From Pocillopora verrucosa (taxonomy: Eukaryota; Cnidaria; Anthozoa; Scleractinia; Pocilloporidae), in NCBI RefSeq assembly GCF_036669915.1, contig NC_089317.1:581001-645000 (forward strand): 64,000 nt of DNA. The letters are read 5' to 3'. The notes beneath the pieces were generated by a model, which worked only from the letters and a program-made list of their open reading frames with translations, did not search any database and had not been told where the DNA came from. The position numbers were made by a program, and so were the translations under genes. Shown here piece by piece: positions 57,401 through 64,000 of the stretch (its first letter is position 1; each line of letters begins with the position of its first letter).

Positions 57401-58684
57401 TGTGTTTCACGTACAGACCTACTGCGCCACCTCCACAAACAAGATCCCCACAAGTATCCATCAACAGTTTATTACCTATGAACTCTGAGCCATGAATACA
57501 TATCCAGTCAGAGTAATCGAGTCGTTTAGAGAAACTTCCCACAGCTACAGCTCCACCTGAAAACCTTCCTTCGTTTCGCACAAACCGACAGTTCTTTATG
57601 TCCACTAAAAGCGACCGCAATATGTTGACAAATGCGCATGCTCCGCCACTTCCACCTTTGTTCGAATTGAACTTTGAACCGTGCAGGGAAACCATGGCGC
57701 CATGTGTGAATCCATCGACTAAAACTGCTCCTCCATTGCTTTCATCGTAGTCCCACTCAGGTTTTATTCTGGAATAAGGTATTCCATTCCCAGAAAAAAT
57801 CGATGTTTCGATTTTCAGGTCAACCGAGTCGCCATTATGGATTTTGACTGCTCTACCTGTATTTTCTAGAAATTGTGTCGACTTGAAATCAGTGTAGCCG
57901 TTTGAAAAGCCATGAACGTCCAAGATATTTACTTCAGCCACGTTGCTTTCAAAAAGTACTCTCTCCATAACGAGAACCAAATCAGTTCCGTTTATGCCAG
58001 CAAAAACTCGAAAGCATGCTTTACCTGAACAGATATTCTGTAACACTCTTAGATCAGTAAAATTAGCTTTGATACTGCTCTGATTTGCATGTAAGTTTTG
58101 AATAGAAATGTTAAGTATGGCGTCTCCTTCACTGCGTATCTTATTGCTGACGAATGTAGAATTTAAAACGTTCAAATCAAGGGAAGAATTTCCATAAATT
58201 GTAACACCACTGGCACTGTTGTTCTGAAAGGTGCATCCATTCAGTTGAACATTTCTCATCAGAGAATATTCATAATATTTCAAGGTGAGTGTAGGAACAG
58301 AGCTGTTTTTGAAGCTGCAGGCGACCACGTTTAAAGAACATTCAAAGAGATGAATTGAAGTGTTAACGAAGGTGATTTCTTCTAAAATGACCCCTCGAGA
58401 AGCCATGCCGCAAAAAAACCGAAATCCATTCCTCCTACAAGAAATAAATGCTCGACTATTGTAGCTACGCAGAACTAAACCAGCTAGATCCAATCCTTTC
58501 TCGTTTTGGCACGGATAAGGGTCACGTGATGTTCCTGTGCCGTCTATATTTATTATATCACCTTCACTTGCATGCACAGTAACTTGCTGAAGAGTTTTAC
58601 ATGGCGATGAGGTATTGAGCCCGCAGTTATTTTTAAAGGTCCCATCGTATCTTGAGACAAACCACTGCTTGGCATGGATAGTTT
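54471..58684 (-). CDS. Large beta-helix / cysteine-rich / multi-pass membrane protein, one giant exon, 5' exon not found
   Basis: The open exon runs from an acceptor (TTTATTAG) at 58685 to the stop at 54471, about 1,400 residues. The N-terminus should continue in an upstream exon; the frame reads through 58577, so no start is chosen. Residues 1-760 (counted from 58577) are short beta-strand repeats with many Asn, Ser and N-glycosylation sites. They carry glycine motifs NGGAVLVDG, GSGGACAF, FSGGAVAVG and CGGGAV, like polymorphic-membrane-protein/right-handed beta-helix repeats. Residues 780-895 are a Cys-rich linker (CPVGTYS, CFPCPVGGNC, ILCGQC). From about 897 to 1330 there are nine or ten hydrophobic helices, with WYLVVFLALTFLFALYL the first. 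The layout suggests a surface receptor or channel with a large ectodomain. I do not know its function. Confidence 0.85.
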
Positions 58685-58926
58685 CTAATAAATAAGAACA
58701 ATATGAATAAATAGAGATTATGGTTTAAACTGTATTTTTCAAGGATGTCCACCCTAGAGAAAAGACGTAACTATACACGTCTAAAATAACGATGCCTTTT
58801 TCTTGTGTTTGATATTGCCAATCAACTGCAGACACGTCACTTGCCCTTTGCGCCACTCTGTCAGGTTGATGAATGAATGACAGAGTGTTCACCAAAAATT
58901 AAGTCAACTTTTCTTGTCAATAATGA

Positions 58927-59117
58927 AGAAATGTAAAATGGTTTCCGTGTTTACATAGCCTGATGTAAACACGTGAGAGGTTGGGAGAACACGAGATAAG
59001 CGTAGGAAACCAAGACGCGAAGCGGAGTGGTTTCCAGCGTATCGAGTGTTCTCCCAACCTCCCAAGTGTTTACATCAGGCTATGTAAACACGGAAACTAT
59101 TTTACATTTCTTTTATA
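58927..59117. mobile_element. Long hairpin MITE with AAATGTAAAATGGTTTCCGT ends
   Basis: The left arm runs ATGGTTTCCGTGTTTACATA GCCTGATGTAAACAC, then GAGAGGTTGGGAGAACAC. The right arm is its reverse complement, ending AAACACGGAAACTATTTTAC. The loop is about 50 bp. A half copy of the arm sits at 61555-61590. Confidence 0.8.
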
Positions 59118-60949
59118 AAATAACTAATGAAAGAGGAACGAAAACCGTGTTTACATACGCTCATGTAAAATGGTTTTATGGCCAATCAGAGCGCGCGTAC
59201 TATTTGAATTATTTTTGTGACGATAGGTTTTCGCTCTCTAACTGGAAAACTGAATCTTCGCGGACGGCACAATAACAACTGGGGGAAATAACTCTGTAGA
59301 GACGACTTGGCAGCGAGAACGGAAACTCGTCACGATTTCCTGGTACACGGAGATCTGCTTCGGGCGAGTATACGGACGTCAAGGATAAGACAATCTTGGT
59401 TCCACAGTACTTTTATTCTAGGTCAGGCCAACAAGCGACATGACCTCTAGCATACTCTAGTTTGTAATCATCAAAGCTGTACAAGGTACTTGCTTAAGAA
59501 GTAACTGGTGTGAAGTGCTACTGTTACACAAATCGCAATATTTGAATAAGGACACAAAGGAGCGGAAAAAAGTCTCTTTGAAGTTAGACGAAAACTACTT
59601 AAATATTCCATCTGTTTCTACGACGGAAAGAATCTCAAAATCAAAAAGACGGATGCAATAAACTCTCGGCCATTAACGTAGGAAACTTAGGTGCGATTTG
59701 ACAGCTCTGATATAGAAAACAATACCTATCTTAATTGCAGTAGCGCAGCTCAGGAAATAAAAACGGAAAAGCAATTCGGGAAAAATCAGTAAATTTTAAT
59801 TCCCGTAACATTTTATAAAGGCCTATATTGCTTATATAACAAGATTATGATTATTTTAACAAGAAGAGCGCTAACTAAGGCGGAAAGTAAAATAGAAAAT
59901 GGCAACTTTCCGACTACCGTCATGTTGTTTAACGCGACTGTCTTTGAAATGAAAATTAACAAACCCACGCCACGCAACGTCACGCAATTTGTTACAGATT
60001 AGCTGTCAAACGATTGGTGCAGGAGAAGACCGTACCTTCTATTTGTCACTTGCCATGTGGCTATTCTGACCGTTTGAGAGATCACGAGACTGCCTTGTGA
60101 CACACGACAAGTTTCATTAGGAAAGTCCCTCCACTTCCTGTCTTCGTTAAAGCTGACACAATCAACGGTGGATGTCAAATTGTCAAAAAACTTACCCTCC
60201 CTGTCGTTAAAAATGTTAGACCAACTCTCCACAAAAAGCTATGCTTCTGCAATTTTCACCCAACTTCAAAAATTTGACTTTTGCCGAATGCAAACATACT
60301 CGTGGAAATTGCTAATATAAGTTGTTTTTTTCCTGTAGAATCATCTTTCCCCCTGATTACAAAAGGAAACTACCACAGCTGAATATTTTAATTCTAAGAG
60401 AGATTGTTTCCCTTAAAGTAAAAATAACTCAATCTAATTGTGCAAGAATCAAATTGAGAGGCGCAAACTACAACCTTGCCACTTATTTTATAGTAGTTTT
60501 AGTAGTCGAGGAGCAGTGTTTATTTAAGTCAACAACAGGGATCTACCGAGGGATGTACAGTTTGAAAAAAAAATCAGTGAAAACAAGGCTTCCTACGAGC
60601 CTTTCAGCTTCTGGTAAAGACAGTTTAGCCAAACCTTATCGACGCTACCGGATAGGGTATCTTTGCATCAGTAAGAGGCTAAGTTTAAAGGCGATATGTT
60701 TTTTAGATATCATTGCAAAGCATAAAGATATTTCACATACCTCCCGAACATATTCCACTCCAAAGGAAAATACAAAAAAACGATGTTAGCTCCATTATGT
60801 GAGCCGGCAAGACATCAAGAGAACACTGATTAACTATTTTTAACGGCTGCTTTTCAAAGACAAGATTCGCGCAATATTTTGAGATTCATCATTGGAAAGT
60901 CACGAGACATACAGGTGAAAAAATTATTTTGTCAGAATATGCAAATTTG

Positions 60950-61105
60950 TACGATTTTACGCCAGTAACTAACGGCGTAATTTCTTCCAGTTGGTGATAT
61001 ATATATATGCAAGATTTTACGCCAGTACCTAACGGCGTAATTTCTTCCAGTCAGCATATTATATACCGTAAGATTTTACGCCGTTAGTTAACAGCTTAAA
61101 ATCTT
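60950..61105. repeat. 60-bp tandem repeat with an inverted third unit
   Basis: GATTTTACGCCAGTAACTAA CGGCGTAATTTCTTCCAGT occurs at about 60953 and again at about 61013 (with ACCTAAC), exactly 60 bases apart. A third unit at about 61072 reads GATTTTACGCCGTTAGTTAA, the inverted partner of the TAACGGCGTAA end. Short AT tracts separate the units. Confidence 0.8.
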
Positions 61106-61299
61106 AAATATATACACCGATGCAAATAGTGGCGTAAAATTTATAGACTATGTTTGTCATATATTTCGTCGTTATCTAACTGCCGCGTAGTCGATTGCGG
61201 CTGCTTTGCAAAAGCTTCGAAGAAAACTGTATTGGGACCTCCATTAGCGGTGGAAATATAGCAACATCCAGCGAAGAGCGAGCGTGGCTATTTAATCCT

Positions 61300-61545
61300 A
61301 GACCCTACTAATTATACTAATTTTACCTGCTTATTGACTGAAAATGTTGAAAAGATATTTACTTTTGCATCAGAAGAAGGAAACAAACCTTTAGGTATAT
61401 TTATGCAAAAAGATTCTGAATTCCTATCATTTCCAATTATGTTTACGTGTAAAAATGAAAAAAATTTTTGTAAAGAGGAGTTTAATTATCTTCAAAACTC
61501 ATTCAAACGTAATGTATGCACAACTTATTCACAGTTTCCTTTAGT
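61300..61545 (+). pseudogene. Remnant of a transposon-type protein, plus strand
   Basis: The frame reads NVEKIFTFASEEGNKPLGIF followed by KDSEFLSFP. It resembles the repeated transposon protein motif of the type FAP.EG..P......D...E.LAFP, which I associate with Helitron-like and related mobile elements. The coding signal fades after about 80 residues where the half-hairpin arm begins. It is only a fragment. Confidence 0.35.
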
Positions 61546-61786
61546 TATTAGTGAAGAAATGTCAAATGGTTTCCGTGTTTACATAGCACGGTGGTTCGTT
61601 GCTAGGTTTTTTCCTCCCGGAAGCGCTGGCGCGTGAATGTCTACGGTAATTTTCATTAGTATTCCAACGTAAAGCAACATGGCGCGAATTTAAGTGAAGT
61701 TGTGTTCGATTTAAGAGGCCAAACAGATTTTTCAGAGAGTGAACTGGAGCTGAAGTTTTCTTTTGAGCGGGAGTGGATAAAGGCGG

Positions 61787-64000
61787 TCAGGCGAGCAAAA
61801 AGACGACCAAACTATGGTATGGAGAAAATGAATAGCGGACTGGAAGAGGTTTGCGGCAACAAACTTGAGCTTTGGCCTGGTCTCCTATCAACCGTACTGG
61901 AAGCTTCTTGTGCCTCTGAGCCTCATCATTATAGTGATCCTTAATCACAGAAGCTAAATACCCCAACCCACAACCAAGTTCACCAAAATCTTCCTTATGG
62001 TTACTTGACAGTGCATTGCCCAGGTCACATACAAACTTTTGGTTAGAGGCATTAACAAAATCAACCCTAGTAAATCGTTCTCCAGCACCATCATTATGTG
62101 AAACATAAACTTGTGATTTTCTATTCCCATTACCATTTCCTTGATCAGCTCTACTTTCTACAGCTGAGGCACTTAATATATCAATAAATTTGGTAAAAAC
62201 ACCTCTTTGTGCTGCTACCCCGTATATGATATTTAACACATGTTGCCATGCATTAATTTCACAGTGGATAGGCTCCGGGTGCTGCTGCTCTGCAAAAATT
62301 CCAATTTGGGGGGTGCCTAACTGGTGAATCCCATCCTCTGCCATGAACTGTAGTTTTTCTAGAATGGCGATTTCTTTCACTCAGGGAAGATGGCAGGGAA
62401 ATCATAAACTCATTTACCCTCTTAACATGGGAATTTCTGACCTCCAGAGTATAAGGTTTGAATAAATCTTCCTCCCCCATCCCAATAGTGGCACCCATAG
62501 TACACATATTTCCTTTGCTTACGTTAGCATAAGGAGATGGGTAAGTGGCAGCTTGATTTAACTCATTGTTAGCCCAGCTTTGCCAGCTCATATCAGCACT
62601 GGGCTGAAACTCTACAGTACACTGCTTGTTAGAAACAACAAATACATTACCCTCTAACATTTCCATTTCATCAGTGTGTTGCTTCCAAATTTATGTTGTC
62701 ATCAAACCAAATTAGCTTACAGAATAAATAGGGAAGTCTAAGGTGCAGATCAATTATCATAAAAACCAACCCAGTTATTGTTCTGGAAACACCCGGTGCA
62801 TTGGGAATTTGATTAACATGACCAATGTCAAGACTTCTCACAAAATTCTCCACCTGTTTGTCAGAAATAGCTTTATTTGGCACCCTTAAGTCCAAACCTA
62901 AACATTTTATGTTACGGGGTTCCCTTAGATCAGAGTTTGGATCAAAAACTGAGGACTGAGTTTTGCAGACAAGGGCATACTTTCTGCAAGACAGAAAGTT
63001 CTGGTACTTCATAAAAACAGCTTGTTTCAAAGCCTCATCGGAATTTTGATACCCTTTCATTGTCTTGTCAAACAGACCCTGGAGATATTTCCCTCGTTTA
63101 AGTCCAGAAATCAGCTTGTCCATGGTTTGATTGTCAGCGGTAGATGAAATATAATCCCAAGCCCCATATATTGACCCTTCTTTTCCCCCATGAATAAATT
63201 CTAATACATTTTTTGTCTCCTGTCTTCATCTGTACTTAGTGCTGGAATTGACATTTGTAATCATATCATAAGTTGTACTGGCATTTTTTCTCCTAGCTAC
63301 TGAAAAGCCTTTTTGTTCAAGCAGAGATTTAAATTTGTGATATTGCTCATTTAATTGTGTTACTTTTTCCTCTTGTTGCTTTACTTGATCTTCCTTTTCT
63401 TCCACACTCTTTTGAAGGCTTTGTAGCTCTTCTTCTACTGCATCTTTCTGAGCAACAGAAGTTTGTATTTGTCCCTCTTAAAAAAAAACAAAAAAAACAA
63501 ACAGAGAAATTAGATCTCAACATTTTTTGTAATCACATGTGTTTCACGATACGCGAACTTCCGGTGTTCGCCATAGTTTCCGGTTTGTATAAACTGTCAA
63601 TCAAATAAACGTGGTGTAGCTTTTCTCAAAATGGCGTGTTCACTGTGAAACACAAACAACATGTAAATAAAATACTAAAGGAACAGAATGTTGTACATAC
63701 ATAACTTAATTTTCCGTTCGAACTTCAGAGTAGCATGGTGGTAAAAATGAAATCTTTTGCACGTTTCGCAAACACTCAAAGTTATAATATTACCATATTC
63801 ATCCAGCCGAGCCTTTTTCGCTTCAATGTCCTGTGATAACCTTTTGTTTTGTTCTTGTAACTCTCCTTTTCTTTTCAAAGCTACATGTGAAGATGAACTC
63901 TTCGTGAAAAGTTCTTCTAGAATCACTGCGTCCTTGGTGAGAATTAGGCTTACTACATTTTCTGCTTTTTCCGCACAGAGGTTTTCGACTGCAAAGTGAG
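61787..64000 (-). pseudogene. Decayed multi-exon coiled-coil gene, probably mobile-element-derived, cut by the window edge
   Basis: On the minus strand the reading enters from beyond 64000. A coiled coil (KGELQEQNKRLSQDIEAKKA) splices at 63794 to an acceptor at 63476, where DEYEGQIQTSVAQKD continues the frame. It goes on through EEELQSLQKSVEEKEDQVKQ and ARRKNASTTYD. An in-frame TGA stands at 63226-63228. The same frame continues through MDKLISGLKRGKYLQGL. Frame shifts occur near 62675 and near 62380, each joining sensible protein in a new frame (TDEMEMLEGNVFVV; KEIAILEKLQFMAEDGIHQL). The last part has EPIHCEINAWQHVL and ends at 61787. I do not recognise a catalytic domain. Multiple breaks argue for a dead copy. 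Confidence 0.7.

Larger units (their letters stand above)
58685..61290. other. Region upstream of the beta-helix gene: hairpin element, tandem repeat, no supported gene
   Basis: The missing first exon of the beta-helix gene should be here on the minus strand. I searched for an ATG followed by a hydrophobic stretch and a phase-compatible donor and found nothing convincing. The open frame at 60232-59999 (minus) lacks a signal peptide and is not supported. Confidence 0.4.

Noticed and set aside
55087-58577. Several antisense and out-of-frame ORFs of 60-150 codons inside the beta-helix exon
   Set aside because: They are shadows of the long coding frame, with no similarity and no start context.
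59999-60232. 77-codon minus-strand ORF as the missing first exon of the beta-helix gene
   Set aside because: No hydrophobic signal peptide and the stop lies at its end; no donor in the right phase was seen.
60322-60789. 155-codon plus-strand ORF
   Set aside because: No ATG context, similarity, or conserved motif; AT-rich, repeat-bearing region where long chance frames are common.
1-64000. CRISPR arrays, bacterial operons or viral genomes
   Set aside because: No such pattern was seen; the window is spliced eukaryotic DNA throughout.

Overview
This is eukaryotic, intron-rich, AT-rich DNA, most likely from a cnidarian and probably a stony coral. The support is gene content (an animal beta-class carbonic anhydrase, an anion-type Cys-loop receptor, an SLC16 transporter, a divergent UIF mRNA-export adaptor, TEN1), GT-AG splicing throughout, and dense short interspersed elements of kinds I associate with coral genomes. 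The species cannot be read from the sequence. There is no operon, CRISPR or prokaryotic signal. Most genes were assembled exon by exon; coordinates are given in each entry, and splice phase was checked at every junction.

Layout. 0-3.1 kb: intergenic DNA. 3.15-7.19 kb (+): a complete nine-exon Cys-loop (GABA-A/glycine-receptor type) channel subunit. 8.96-15.55 kb (-): a ten-exon TMTC-family O-mannosyltransferase-like gene with intact splice sites but three separate one-base frame losses. 16.83-17.57 kb (-): two-exon TEN1 (telomeric CST complex), divergent from 18.32-20.18 kb (+): a four-exon beta-carbonic anhydrase. 21.89-27.81 kb (+): a four-exon monocarboxylate-transporter-like gene, with one decayed copy of exon 1 inside its first intron and a second truncated copy downstream at 28.9-29.9 kb. 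30.58-35.21 kb (+): the UIF/FYTTD1-type mRNA-export adaptor in eight exons. 37.63-51.66 kb (+): a 26-exon, 758-residue WD40-repeat protein. 51.7-54.4 kb: repeat-rich intergenic DNA. 54.47-58.68 kb (-): one giant exon coding for a secreted-type beta-helix domain, a cysteine-rich linker and a multi-pass membrane domain. 58.7-64.0 kb: hairpin elements, a 60-bp tandem repeat, and decayed transposon-like coding DNA that runs off the right edge.

The genes do not form a pathway. The nearest thing to linkage is the divergent TEN1/carbonic-anhydrase pair, which shares about 760 bp of upstream DNA. The most interesting points are the beta-helix/multi-TM protein, the TMTC gene with three frame losses but intact splicing, the repeated MCT first exon (one copy with a mutated donor site), and a dense accumulation of three TTAA-ended miniature element families, mostly in the introns of the UIF and WD40 genes.
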